From contig NZ_CP096205.1 in assembly GCF_023195775.1 (NCBI RefSeq), positions 3,617,001-3,681,000 on the forward strand: 64,000 nt of DNA. Reading direction: 5' to 3'. Source of the stretch: Flavobacterium azooxidireducens. GTDB lineage: Bacteria; Bacteroidota; Bacteroidia; Flavobacteriales; Flavobacteriaceae. The notes below the pieces were generated by a model. That model did not search any database. It was not told the DNA's origin and saw only the letters and a list, made by a program, of their open reading frames with translations. Both the position numbers and the translations under genes were made by a program. This document shows, in pieces, positions 18,848-27,532 of the stretch (position 1 is its first letter; each line of letters opens with the position of its first letter).

Positions 18848-21259
18848 ATGCATAAAAATTTACTTGGATTTATAGTAATCCAGTTGTTTTCATTTGGATT
18901 ATTTGCCCAAGAAGTAACTGTTAAAGATGAAGTTTCAGGTGAAACGCTTGAAGCCGTTACATTTAATTCTAATCAACCCAAACTCTCAGCAGTAACTAAT
19001 CAAATGGGAATTGCTAATCTTTCTGATTTTAAAGATGTTAAGAAAATCTATATCCGCATGTTGGGCTATGAAACCTTGACATTGAGTTATAGCCAAATTG
19101 AAAGACAAGGATTTAAACTCTTTTTAACTCCCGAAAGCACATCACTCAATGAAGTGGTTTTATCCGCTTCAAAATGGGAAGAATCCAAAAAAAGTGTACC
19201 CAATTCCATCGTTACTTTCAAACCCAAAGACATAATTTTAGCCAATCCACAAACCACAGCTGATTTGCTAACAAACACCGGAAAAGTATTTGTTCAAAAA
19301 AGTCAACTTGGAGGTGGAAGTCCAATGATTCGTGGCTTTGCAACCAACAGAGTTTTAATTAATGTGGATGGAATCCGAATGAACAACGCCATTTTTAGAA
19401 GTGGAAATGTACAAAATATCATTTCAATTGATGCTAATTCTATTCAAAATACAGAAGTAATTCTTGGTCCCGGAACTGTGATTTATGGTAGTGATGCCAT
19501 TGGTGGAGTGATGAATTTTTATACGTTAGAACCTGAATTCACCACCGATAGAAGTCAATATTATTTTGGTAATGTCATGAGCCGTTGGTCGTCTGCCAAC
19601 AATGAAAAAACGTTACATTTTGATTTGAATGTTTCCTCTAAAAAATGGGCTTTTGTCACTTCGGCATCATTTAGTGATTTTGAAGATTTACGAATGGGAA
19701 ATCACGGACCGGATGCGTACACTCGACCGGATTATGTGCAAACCATTGACGGTGTGGATGAAATCGTTACAAACGACAATCGAGAAATGCAAGTAGCTAC
19801 CGGTTATAACCAAATCAATTTCATACAAAAAATAGCTTATAAGCCCACCGAATTTTTGAATTTGACCTATGCTTATCACTATTCCACTACTTCTGATATT
19901 AACCGTTATGATCAATTATTAAGAAGAAGGGATGGAAATCTTCGCTTTGCAGAATGGTACTATGGTCCGCAAGAATGGACGATGCATCATCTTAAAATTA
20001 ATTATACAAAAGGGAATAAATGGTTTGACAAAGCTCAGTTTAATGCTGGTTTTCAACAATTTGAAGAAAGTCGTCATAACCGTAACTTTAATAGCTTAAC
20101 CCGAAACAGTAACATTGAAAATGTGGATGCATATTCTGCAAATTTCGACTTTATCAAAAAATTTGGTTCAAAAAACAGAATCTCTTATGGCTTAGAATAC
20201 ATTTTAAACAATGTAAATTCAATCGGGTTTCAACGAAATAGTGAAACACTTGAACAACAAAATGCACCTTCCCGCTATCCCGATGGTTCAAAATGGCAAT
20301 CGTTGGCGGCTTATTTGCAATATGAAAATAAATTGTCCGATAAATTTACCTTTCAATCCGGAATACGATTTAATCAAATTTGGTTAGATGCTACTTTTGA
20401 CAAAACCTTTGTAGATTATCCGTTTGATAAAACTAAAATAAATACGAGTGCTTTTACAGGAAGTGTGGGTTTTACTTATTTAGCAGCTAAAAATACAGCT
20501 CTGTTTTTTAATGCCGGAACAGCCTTTCGTTCACCCAATGTGGATGATGTAGGAAAAATTTATGAAAGTACACCCGGAAATTTAGTGGTTCCTAATCCGA
20601 ATTTGGAATATGAATATGCTTATAATGCTGAAATTGGCATTCAACAAAAAATTGGAAAATCAATTTCGTTTGATGTAACCGGATTTTACACTCATGTGAT
20701 AGATGCATTGGTCCGAAGAAATTTCACTTTAAACGGAGAAAGCACCATCGAATTTCAAGGAGAAGTAAGCAACATTCAAGCTATTCAAAATGCGGCAAAA
20801 GCTAATGTGTATGGAATTCAAGCAGGATTAAATGTAGAACTTCTTCCCTACTTACATTGGAGAACTAACGCCAATTGGACCAAAGGTGAAGAAGAATTAG
20901 ACAATGGAGATACTGCTCCTCTGAGACATGCAGCTCCTTTTTTTGGAGATACTCGCTTGAGTTTGAAAACCAATAAATGGACAACTGATTTATTACTGGT
21001 TTATAATTCCAAAATCAATGCAGAAGATTTAGCACCTTCGGAAATTGAAAAAGACTATTTATATGCTACCGATGCCAATGGAAATCCGTATGTGCCAAGT
21101 TGGTACACGTTAAACCTCAAATCAGTATATAAACTCAACGAAACATGGTCGTTTTCCGGTGGAATTGAAAATATAACAGATCAGCGTTATCGCCCGTATT
21201 CATCAGGAATTACTGCTGCCGGAAGAAACTTCATTTTGTCTGTGCGAACGGCTTTTTAA
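18848..21259 (+). CDS. TonB-dependent outer-membrane receptor
   Basis: The 803-residue product has a signal peptide (cleavage near GLFAQ), an N-terminal carboxypeptidase-like regulatory domain, a plug domain (about 115-225, with GGGSPMIRGFATNRVLI) and a 22-strand-type barrel ending in an aromatic residue. GTAFRSPNVDD followed by NPNLEYEYAYN resembles the FRAP-NPNL signature of haem/transferrin-type receptors, so haem is one possible ligand. No SusD partner is present, which argues against a classical glycan SusCD system. It is the last gene of the PIG-L/symporter operon, 7 bp after the symporter. Confidence 0.9.
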   Translation: MHKNLLGFIVIQLFSFGLFAQEVTVKDEVSGETLEAVTFNSNQPKLSAVTNQMGIANLSDFKDVKKIYIRMLGYETLTLSYSQIERQGFKLFLTPESTSLNEVVLSASKWEESKKSVPNSIVTFKPKDIILANPQTTADLLTNTGKVFVQKSQLGGGSPMIRGFATNRVLINVDGIRMNNAIFRSGNVQNIISIDANSIQNTEVILGPGTVIYGSDAIGGVMNFYTLEPEFTTDRSQYYFGNVMSRWSSANNEKTLHFDLNVSSKKWAFVTSASFSDFEDLRMGNHGPDAYTRPDYVQTIDGVDEIVTNDNREMQVATGYNQINFIQKIAYKPTEFLNLTYAYHYSTTSDINRYDQLLRRRDGNLRFAEWYYGPQEWTMHHLKINYTKGNKWFDKAQFNAGFQQFEESRHNRNFNSLTRNSNIENVDAYSANFDFIKKFGSKNRISYGLEYILNNVNSIGFQRNSETLEQQNAPSRYPDGSKWQSLAAYLQYENKLSDKFTFQSGIRFNQIWLDATFDKTFVDYPFDKTKINTSAFTGSVGFTYLAAKNTALFFNAGTAFRSPNVDDVGKIYESTPGNLVVPNPNLEYEYAYNAEIGIQQKIGKSISFDVTGFYTHVIDALVRRNFTLNGESTIEFQGEVSNIQAIQNAAKANVYGIQAGLNVELLPYLHWRTNANWTKGEEELDNGDTAPLRHAAPFFGDTRLSLKTNKWTTDLLLVYNSKINAEDLAPSEIEKDYLYATDANGNPYVPSWYTLNLKSVYKLNETWSFSGGIENITDQRYRPYSSGITAAGRNFILSVRTAF

Positions 21260-21276
21260 ACTATTCAAAACAAAAA

Positions 21277-21305
21277 AAATCCTATCACGCAACATGATAG
21301 GATTT
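21277..21305 (-). terminator. Rho-independent terminator for the DUF2911 gene
   Basis: AAATCCTATCA (21277-21287) pairs perfectly with TGATAGGATTT (21295-21305). The adjoining A-run reads as a U-tract on the minus strand, so it mainly ends the minus-strand gene, while the hairpin lies just after the receptor stop as well. Confidence 0.8.
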
Positions 21306-21326
21306 CCAATATAAAATAAAGTGAGT

Positions 21327-22178
21327 TTATTTTTTACTCCACTCAGCAATGCTGTCTTTGTTCATTTTAACATAATCAGCATTACCTGCTTTTTCAGCTG
21401 CTTCTAACGAGGCTTTTGCAGTTTCAATAGCACCTTTCTTATCACCTGCTTTCGCTTGAATTTGAGATTTTAAACGGTTATACCAAAATGGTGTTCCTTT
21501 GGCAGCTGTCATTTCAGTTGCTTTATTTACATATTCCAATGCTTTTTTGATATCACCATTTGATTGATAATAATATTGAGCAGAAGAAAAATAATCACCC
21601 GCAGAAGGTCCGGCTAACACTTTTTCAATGTTTGCCATCGCTGTTTTTTTAGTTGGAACTTCGATTTTTACAGCTGCAACAGTTTTTTCCCAAGCAAATT
21701 CTAAATGAGCAAAATCGTTATCTACATTGTTCAATGAAATAGTGAACGTTTCAACATTTCTGTTTAATGTTTCCGGTTTCACATTTACACGAGCGGCTAC
21801 TTTTGATTCTTCAAATTTTTCAGGTGTTCCCCAGTTTTCTGTATCAGTATAGAAAATCACTTCCCAATTATCTGCTTTTGGCGTAACAAAAAGTGCATAT
21901 TTACCTTTTTTCAAGGTTTTTCCATCCACCGTCACATCATCACTAAACGTAATCATTGAGTTTTGATTAGCTCCGGTTCTCCACATTTTTCCAAAAGGAA
22001 CCAAATCACCAAAAACAGCTCTTCCTTTTGCACTCGGACGACTGTAATCAATCTCAACCTCAGTTAAACCAACAGTTTGCTCAAAATTAGCTCTCGGACT
22101 TGCTGCCGGAGTTTTTACTTGTGCAGTAACTGCGAAAGAAGCAACAAAAAATACCGCTGCTAGTACTATTTTTTTCAT
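21327..22178 (-). CDS. DUF2911 domain-containing secreted protein
   Basis: The 283-residue product has a signal peptide ending near AVTAQ. The DUF2911 region follows, with VEIDYSRPSAKGRAVFGDL, VPFGKMWRTGANQNSMITF and the KGKYALFVTP block. The C-terminal 90 residues resemble tetratricopeptide-like helices (ALEYVNKATEM, AIETAKASLEAA). Function of the family is unknown. It stands alone, convergent to the TonB receptor and divergent from the SRPBCC operon. Confidence 0.88.
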   Translation of the reverse strand: MKKIVLAAVFFVASFAVTAQVKTPAASPRANFEQTVGLTEVEIDYSRPSAKGRAVFGDLVPFGKMWRTGANQNSMITFSDDVTVDGKTLKKGKYALFVTPKADNWEVIFYTDTENWGTPEKFEESKVAARVNVKPETLNRNVETFTISLNNVDNDFAHLEFAWEKTVAAVKIEVPTKKTAMANIEKVLAGPSAGDYFSSAQYYYQSNGDIKKALEYVNKATEMTAAKGTPFWYNRLKSQIQAKAGDKKGAIETAKASLEAAEKAGNADYVKMNKDSIAEWSKK

Positions 22179-22261
22179 AATTAAATAAGTTTAGTTAATT
22201 CTTCAAATTTACAGCTTCCAAATCTCAGAAACTGTTAAAGAAAGTATAAATCGAAAATATT

Positions 22262-22306
22262 TTGTTTAACATTTATTTAAAATAATTAAACAATGTTATA
22301 TCTTTA
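22262..22306 (+). promoter_or_regulatory. Inverted repeat plus -7-like box upstream of the photolyase operon
   Basis: TTGTTTAA (22262-22269) is mirrored by TTAAACAA (22286-22293), 16 bp apart, and TATCTTTA (22299-22306), a near-match to the TANNTTTG box, follows. It lies directly upstream of the SRPBCC ATG at 22317. The arrangement suggests an operator for a dimeric regulator over the promoter; the regulator is not in the window. Confidence 0.4.
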
Positions 22307-22316
22307 CAGAAAAAAT

Positions 22317-22784
22317 ATGAAGATATACACCTTGCATACCAAACAAAATTTGCCCATCTCTTTGGATGAAGCATGGGATTTTTTGTCAAGTCCAAAGAAT
22401 TTAAAAACCATAACGCCTGATTACATGGGATTTAACATTCTGAGTGGAGCAGAAAAACCAATGTTTCCAGGTCAAATCATACAATATATAGTAACTCCGG
22501 TTTTGGGCATTCCAACCAAATGGGTAACCGAAATTACACACGTACGAGATAAAGAATATTTTGTAGATGAACAACGATTCGGACCTTATGCATTGTGGCA
22601 TCATAAACATTTTCTAAAAGAAATTCCGGGCGGTGTTGAAATGGAAGACATAGTAGATTATAAACTACCAATGGGAATTTTGGGTCAATTGGTTCATCCG
22701 ATATTGGTTAAACCAAAATTGAAAGAAATATTTGATTTCAGACAAAAAAAATTAATTGAACTTTTTGGAGAATATAAAGGCTAG
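22317..22784 (+). CDS. SRPBCC-fold ligand-binding-like protein
   Basis: The product of about 155 residues starts MKIYTLHTKQNLPISLDEAW, a typical START/SRPBCC opening with a later YFVDEQRFGPYALWHHKHF block. A longer frame begins at 22293 but its first codons overlap the probable promoter, so 22317 is used. The family binds hydrophobic ligands; no activity is known here. It precedes an SDR and a photolyase, a gene order common in Bacteroidota and often stress or light related. Confidence 0.82.
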   Translation: MKIYTLHTKQNLPISLDEAWDFLSSPKNLKTITPDYMGFNILSGAEKPMFPGQIIQYIVTPVLGIPTKWVTEITHVRDKEYFVDEQRFGPYALWHHKHFLKEIPGGVEMEDIVDYKLPMGILGQLVHPILVKPKLKEIFDFRQKKLIELFGEYKG

Positions 22785-22788
22785 AAAA

Positions 22789-23481
22789 ATGAAAAACATC
22801 TTATTAATAGGGGGTTCGTATGGAATTGGTTATGCCATCGCAAAAGAATTACAATTTGAATGCAAAGTATATGTTGCGTCCAGAACATTTGAAAATACTG
22901 ATGATTTGAATGTAGTACATATTCCATTTGATGCATCAACAGACATTTTAGATACATCTAAACTTCCTGAAATTATTGATGGTTTGGTTTATTGCCCGGG
23001 AAGTATCAATTTGCGTCCGTTCAAAGGCATCAAACCGGAAACATTTGAAGCAGATATGCATATTAATTTTATTAGTATGGTAAAAGTCATTCAGACTATT
23101 TTACCTAATTTATCGGCTTCCAATCAAGCTAGTATTGTGCTTTTCAGTAGCGTTGCTGCTAGTATGGGAATGCCTTTTCACACAAGTGTTGCCGCCGCAA
23201 AAGGTGCCATTGAAGGATTTGCAAAAGCTCTTGCCGCCGAATATACTCCAAAAATTAGAGTCAATGTGATTGCACCTTCGTTAACAGATACACCATTGGC
23301 TGATAAATTTTTGAATAATGATGTGAAACGCGAAAAATCAGCAGAACGTCATCCGCTTAAGCGATTTGGCACAGCTGATGATTTGGCTCAAATGGCTACT
23401 TTTCTTTTGAGTGATAAAAGCAGTTGGATTTCGGGACAGATTTTTCATGTTGATGGCGGAATGTCAACTTTGTTAATTTAG
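22789..23481 (+). CDS. Short-chain dehydrogenase/reductase (SDR)
   Basis: The ATG at 22789 gives MKNILLIGGSYGIGYAIAKE with the SDR glycine-rich NAD(P) turn. A catalytic Ser region (VLFSSVAASMG), a downstream Lys (AAAKGAIEGFAKAL; the usual Tyr of the YxxxK motif is replaced, reading VAAAK) and the C-terminal VDGG follow. Loss of the catalytic Tyr raises doubt about a classical reductase reaction. About 230 residues. It begins 4 bp after the SRPBCC gene and is probably co-transcribed with it and the photolyase. Confidence 0.88.
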   Translation: MKNILLIGGSYGIGYAIAKELQFECKVYVASRTFENTDDLNVVHIPFDASTDILDTSKLPEIIDGLVYCPGSINLRPFKGIKPETFEADMHINFISMVKVIQTILPNLSASNQASIVLFSSVAASMGMPFHTSVAAAKGAIEGFAKALAAEYTPKIRVNVIAPSLTDTPLADKFLNNDVKREKSAERHPLKRFGTADDLAQMATFLLSDKSSWISGQIFHVDGGMSTLLI

Positions 23482-23520
23482 TTTAAAATGGTTTAAATTT
23501 GTTTAAAGCTGTTTTTGATT
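23481..23520. repeat. 10-bp phased GTTTAAA direct repeats before the photolyase gene
   Basis: GTTTAAA occurs at 23481, 23491 and 23501, with a degenerate fourth unit GTTTTTG at 23511. The spacing is exactly 10 bp, one helical turn. It starts in the last base of the SDR stop codon and ends 25 bp before the photolyase ATG. Confidence 0.6.
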
Positions 23521-23544
23521 TTTTAGATTTTTAGATTTTTTTAT

Positions 23545-24831
23545 ATGACAATTTTCTGGTTTCGAAGAGATTTACGTTTAGATGATAATATCGGCTTATT
23601 TCACGCTTTAAATAGTGATGAAGAAGTGCTTCCCATTTTTATTTTTGATGAATTTATTCTTTCTCAATTACCAAAAGATGATGCTCGGGTGAATTTTATT
23701 CACGAATTGCTTTCTACAATTCAAAAACAATTAGAAGAAAAAGGAAAATCGTTAGCTGTTTTTTATGGAAAACCGATTGATATTTTTCAAAAATTAATCA
23801 CTGAAAATAAAATTTCAACGGTTTATACCAACCATGATTATGAACCGTATGCTCGCAAGAGAGATAAAGAAATTTATCAATTATTTAAAGAAAATGAAAT
23901 TGAGTTTAAAACCAGTAAAGACCAGGTAATTTTCGAAAAAAGTGAAGTGGTAAAGGATGACGGTTTGCCTTATGTGGTTTATACGCCGTACTCAAAAAAA
24001 TGGAAAGAGAAGTTCAAAATGATTCAGTTAGTTCATTACGATTCTGAACAAAAGTTAGATAAAATTGAGAATCACTCCTACCCTTTTTTGAGTTTAAAGG
24101 ATATTGGTTTTGAACTTTCCAAAATCAAAGTTTCGCAATTTGATATTTCAGATAAATTAATTTCAAATTATCAAGCAACACGAAATTTTCCTTCTGTTGA
24201 CGGCACTTCGATGTTGGGAGCTTATCTTCGATTTGGAGCTGTTTCTATTCGAAAAATGATTGCCAAAGCCATCGAAAATAAAAACGAAACGTTTTGGAAC
24301 GAACTCATTTGGCGAGAATTTTTTATGCAAATTCTATGGCATTTTCCACATACCATCAATAAAAGTTTCAAAGAAAAATACGACCGAATTGAGTGGAATA
24401 ACAACGAAGATGACTTTAAAAAATGGTGCGAAGGAAAAACCGGTTACCCGATGGTTGATGCCGGAATGCGTGAACTCAACGCTAGCGGTCACATGCATAA
24501 CCGCGTGCGAATGGTCGTTGCCAGTTTTTTATGTAAACACCTTTTGATTGATTGGCGTTGGGGCGAAACCTATTTTGCTCAAAAATTGTTTGATTATGAA
24601 CAAGCCAGCAATGTAGGTAATTGGCAATGGGCTGCCGGTTCGGGTGTGGATGCTGCTCCGTATTTCAGAATTTTTAATCCGACAGAGCAAATAAAAAAAT
24701 TTGATAAAGACCTAAAATACATCAAAAAATGGGTGCCGGAAGTTGAAAGTTTTGATTATCCTAAACCTATTGTTGACCATAAAGAAGCGAGAGAACGTTG
24801 CTTAAAAGTATATAAAGAAGCCGTTGGATAA
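23545..24831 (+). CDS. phr: Deoxyribodipyrimidine photolyase / cryptochrome family protein
   Basis: The 428-residue product begins MTIFWFRRDLRLDDNIGLFH, the antenna-binding alpha/beta domain signature of photolyases. The C-terminal FAD-binding domain has GYPMVDAGMRELNASGHMHN and GNWQWAAGSGVDAAPYFRIF, including the conserved Trp and Asn of CPD-photolyase-type enzymes. The usual role is light-driven repair of UV pyrimidine dimers; a cryptochrome role cannot be excluded. It follows the SRPBCC and SDR genes after 63 bp that hold phased repeats. Confidence 0.94.
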   Translation: MTIFWFRRDLRLDDNIGLFHALNSDEEVLPIFIFDEFILSQLPKDDARVNFIHELLSTIQKQLEEKGKSLAVFYGKPIDIFQKLITENKISTVYTNHDYEPYARKRDKEIYQLFKENEIEFKTSKDQVIFEKSEVVKDDGLPYVVYTPYSKKWKEKFKMIQLVHYDSEQKLDKIENHSYPFLSLKDIGFELSKIKVSQFDISDKLISNYQATRNFPSVDGTSMLGAYLRFGAVSIRKMIAKAIENKNETFWNELIWREFFMQILWHFPHTINKSFKEKYDRIEWNNNEDDFKKWCEGKTGYPMVDAGMRELNASGHMHNRVRMVVASFLCKHLLIDWRWGETYFAQKLFDYEQASNVGNWQWAAGSGVDAAPYFRIFNPTEQIKKFDKDLKYIKKWVPEVESFDYPKPIVDHKEARERCLKVYKEAVG

Positions 24832-24915
24832 TTCATACTAAAAACTCCTCACATTAAAATTTAACACCTTTTAGTTTTAAATATCGTAACTTACCAAAAA
24901 TAAAAACTAAATATC

Positions 24916-25179
24916 ATGAACAAAAATGTAATTCTAGCTTCTGTTTTTACCACTTTATTTTTAATTTCTTGTGGTAAAAAAGAAGAACAACCTGCAGATA
25001 CAATCATCATTGAACAACCTGCTGAAACTCCTCCTCCTGCTCCTGCTGAGCCAGTTGAACAAGATGGAACATCGTTAGAAGTTGGAAAAGACGGTGTTAA
25101 AATTAACACCAAAAATGGTGATAATAAAACCACAATTGATGTGTCTGACAAAGATGCGAAAATAGAAATTAAAGACTAA
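24916..25179 (+). CDS. Small acidic lipoprotein, hypothetical
   Basis: The 87-residue product has a lipoprotein signal (TLFLISCGKK, Cys20), a Pro/Glu-rich stretch (ETPPPAPAEPVEQ) and a C-terminal half of alternating Lys/Asp such as NTKNGDNKTTIDVSDKDAK. The last part could form a short beta structure. No family function is known to me. It is a single-gene unit with its own terminator. Confidence 0.78.
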   Translation: MNKNVILASVFTTLFLISCGKKEEQPADTIIIEQPAETPPPAPAEPVEQDGTSLEVGKDGVKINTKNGDNKTTIDVSDKDAKIEIKD

Positions 25180-25187
25180 ATTTTATC

Positions 25188-25218
25188 AAATTCCCCTTCA
25201 AAAGAGGGGAATTTTTTA
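25188..25218 (+). terminator. Rho-independent terminator
   Basis: AAATTCCCC (25188-25196) pairs with GGGGAATTT (25206-25214), followed by Ts. It lies between convergent genes. Confidence 0.88.
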
Positions 25219-25219
25219 T

Positions 25220-25876
25220 TTAATTGATGTTTCTTATTGTTTCAAAACTTAATTCATTAAAATGACTGATGACTTTATCGGCTAATGAGTAATCTTGGAG
25301 TTTTGAATGAAAACTATCATAACCTATACAATAAATTCCGGCGGATTTGGCTGCCAAAATTCCGTTGGTGCTATCTTCAATGACGATGCAATTTTGAACT
25401 TCTGTCTTTGCTAATTCAGCAGCTTTCAAAAAAATAGCAGGATGTGGTTTCGATTTAGGGAAATCTTCGCCTGAAACTTTATGAGTGAAGTATTTATTCA
25501 AATCAAATCGATTAAAAATACGTTGAATCGTAACATTGGCTGAAGATGAAGCCAAAATCAATTGCATTCCGTTTTGATGTAAATCTATAATTAAATCTTT
25601 TACTCCATCCAATAAATACAAATCTTCTTTTTGATCAAATGCGTCATTGAATAAATTTCGCTTGGTTTCTACTAAAGTTTGAACGTCTTCTTTTAAGTCA
25701 TAGATAGTTTTCAAACGTTCGTAAATATTTTTGGTAGAATTTCCTGTAAACGAAGCATACATTTCAGGTGAAACCTCAATGTTTAATTGTTTAAAATGTT
25801 GAACATACGCAAAATGATGCACCGGTTCGGTGTCAACGATTACGCCATCCATGTCGAAAATTACGGTTTGTATCAT
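25220..25876 (-). CDS. HAD-superfamily hydrolase, beta-phosphoglucomutase-like
   Basis: The 218-residue product starts MIQTVIFDMDGVIVDTEPVH, the HAD nucleophile motif of subfamily I phosphatases and beta-phosphoglucomutases. LASSSANV is motif II, and KPHPAIFLKAAELA plus CIVIEDSTNGILAAKSAG provide motifs III and IV. It has a helical cap after motif I. It likely acts on a small sugar phosphate; the substrate cannot be assigned. Confidence 0.9.
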   Translation of the reverse strand: MIQTVIFDMDGVIVDTEPVHHFAYVQHFKQLNIEVSPEMYASFTGNSTKNIYERLKTIYDLKEDVQTLVETKRNLFNDAFDQKEDLYLLDGVKDLIIDLHQNGMQLILASSSANVTIQRIFNRFDLNKYFTHKVSGEDFPKSKPHPAIFLKAAELAKTEVQNCIVIEDSTNGILAAKSAGIYCIGYDSFHSKLQDYSLADKVISHFNELSFETIRNIN

Positions 25877-25915
25877 TAGGATTGCTGAGTTTAGATTTAA
25901 AAAAGGAACGCGGAT

Positions 25916-25975
25916 TTTTTTGATTAGCTAAAGCTAAACGCGGAATTGAACAGATTTTATTTGCTTCGCAAACGC
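25916..25975. repeat. Solo copy of the ACGCGGATTT-type dispersed repeat
   Basis: GAACGCGGATTT, a GCTAAAGC core, AACGCGGA and a TTTGCTTCGCAAA hairpin follow the order seen in the arms that flank the GxxExxY gene at 38885-39444. It sits in the 200-bp gap between the HAD and tcdA genes; no ORF is attached here. Confidence 0.6.
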
Positions 25976-26075
25976 AATTAAATATTTTTTAATTTATGGA
26001 ACACAGATCTTAAAAAACTTTAAAATTTTAAGTCTGCCATTAACTGTCACATTGACTAATCGACAAATTGCCTCA

Positions 26076-26795
26076 TTAGTTTTTCTTCAACAAATACTTC
26101 ACCACCGTTTCTGCAGCATGAAGTCCAAACAGGCAAGGCATCCAACTATTGGTTCCGTAAAATGATTTTTTAAAGTTTTTGCCATCGGTCATTTTTAAAC
26201 TTGTTTCATCCGGCATTTCAGTTGAATAAACGGCTTTAATTCCTTTAGAAATTCCTTCTTTCTTTAATCGCTTTCTGATTGTTTTGGCTAACGGACAATA
26301 TTCTGTATTACTGATGTCTCGCACTTTCACTTTGGAAGCTTCATATTTTCCTCCTGCTCCCATATTACTAATAACTTTTACTTTTTTGCGTTTGGCGGCG
26401 ATAAGTAAATTTAATTTTGGAGTGATGCTATCGATACAATCTAAAACATAATCAAAATCGGAAGTCACCAATTCAAATGCTCGTTCCGGTTCTAAAAACT
26501 CTTCCAAACGAGTAAGATTTAATTCCGGATTAATATCCATCAAACGATCACCAACCACATGAACTTTTGACATTCCAACAGTAGAATGCAAGGCCGGTAA
26601 TTGACGGTTTACATTTGTAATATCCACCACATCACCATCCACAATCGTCATGTTACCCACGCCGGCACGAGCGAGAAATTCGGCTGCAAATGAACCTACT
26701 CCGCCTAATCCGACTACGAGTACGTTTGCGTTTTTTAAATTGTTTAATCCTTCGGTTTTAAATAAGAGCTCTGCTCTTTCTTGCCATTTAGTCAT
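26076..26795 (-). CDS. tcdA: tRNA threonylcarbamoyladenosine dehydratase
   Basis: The 239-residue product is an E1/ThiF-like enzyme that cyclises t6A37 in tRNA to ct6A using ATP. It shows the GLGGVGSFAAEFLARAGVG nucleotide-binding turn, then DVVDITNVNRQLPAL and LDCIDSITPKLNLL, the pattern typical of TcdA. The C-terminus reads FYGTNSWMPCLFGLHAAETV. TatD lies just upstream on the same strand, a frequent pairing. Confidence 0.94.
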   Translation of the reverse strand: MTKWQERAELLFKTEGLNNLKNANVLVVGLGGVGSFAAEFLARAGVGNMTIVDGDVVDITNVNRQLPALHSTVGMSKVHVVGDRLMDINPELNLTRLEEFLEPERAFELVTSDFDYVLDCIDSITPKLNLLIAAKRKKVKVISNMGAGGKYEASKVKVRDISNTEYCPLAKTIRKRLKKEGISKGIKAVYSTEMPDETSLKMTDGKNFKKSFYGTNSWMPCLFGLHAAETVVKYLLKKN

Positions 26796-26823
26796 ATCGG
26801 TTGTCTGTTATCCGTTGTTGGTT

Positions 26824-27480
26824 TTACAAATTGCGGTGAAAAACTTTGTCGAAATTTGTTTTTATGAGTGACTTTAATTCTTCAATTTCTATGTTTTTAT
26901 AGTTTGCTCCTAAGGCGTAAACTTCTTCTAATGATTCTTCAATTGTATCGGTTTCCAGAAAAAATCGATCGTTTGGTACGGATTGAAAAACTGATTTTAA
27001 TTCCGGATTTCGCAATAAATATTTTCCGAAGGAAAGGTAAAATCCGTTATCCAAAAGTTGCTTTGCTGTTTGTTCGTTTTTGGAAAATCCGTGAATAATC
27101 ATTGGAACTGTGACGTTTTGTTCTTTTTTGATTTGGATAATTTCCTGAAAAGCAGCAACGCAGTGCAAAACTAATGGTTTTTGATGTTTTTCTGCTAATA
27201 AAATTTGTGCTTTGAACACTTTTTCTTGAATTTCTATAGGAATTTCGATGCGTTTGTCTAATCCGCATTCGCCTAAAGCGAGGCAATTTTGATGAGAAAG
27301 TTCTTTGTCAATTATTTGTAAATCAGATGACAATCGACTTTCATCAATGTACCAAGGATGAATTCCGATGGAATAAAAAGGTACTGAATCATCAAATTCC
27401 CACGGATATTGATTGACCAGTTCGAGAATGTTTTCTTGATTGGTAAATTTGTGTGTATGGAGGTTGAAGAGTTTAGACAC
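26824..27480 (-). CDS. TatD-family metal-dependent hydrolase
   Basis: The product of about 218 residues has the TatD metal-binding start FNLHTHKF, LGECGLDKR with the Glu ligand, HCVAAFQEI, and FLETDTIEESLEEVY with the terminal Asp. The family comprises deoxyribonuclease-like hydrolases. No ATG is available: in-frame GTG codons lie at 27498, 27489 and 27480. The one at 27480 gives a start close to the motif, as in homologues. The upstream GTGs lie in a dispersed repeat. It is 28 bp from tcdA. Confidence 0.85.
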   Translation of the reverse strand: MSKLFNLHTHKFTNQENILELVNQYPWEFDDSVPFYSIGIHPWYIDESRLSSDLQIIDKELSHQNCLALGECGLDKRIEIPIEIQEKVFKAQILLAEKHQKPLVLHCVAAFQEIIQIKKEQNVTVPMIIHGFSKNEQTAKQLLDNGFYLSFGKYLLRNPELKSVFQSVPNDRFFLETDTIEESLEEVYALGANYKNIEIEELKSLIKTNFDKVFHRNL

Positions 27481-27505
27481 GGATTTCACGGATTTTCACA
27501 GATTA
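27471..27505. repeat. Dispersed CACGGATTT-type repeat fragment over the tatD start
   Basis: TTTAGACACGGATTTCACGG and a second GGATTTTCACAGATT run resemble the TTTAGAACGCGGATTTGACAG arm of the repeat at 38885-39444. It overlaps the possible GTG start codons of the tatD gene. Confidence 0.45.
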
Positions 27506-27532
27506 CTAATTTCACAAAGCTTACTATATAAT

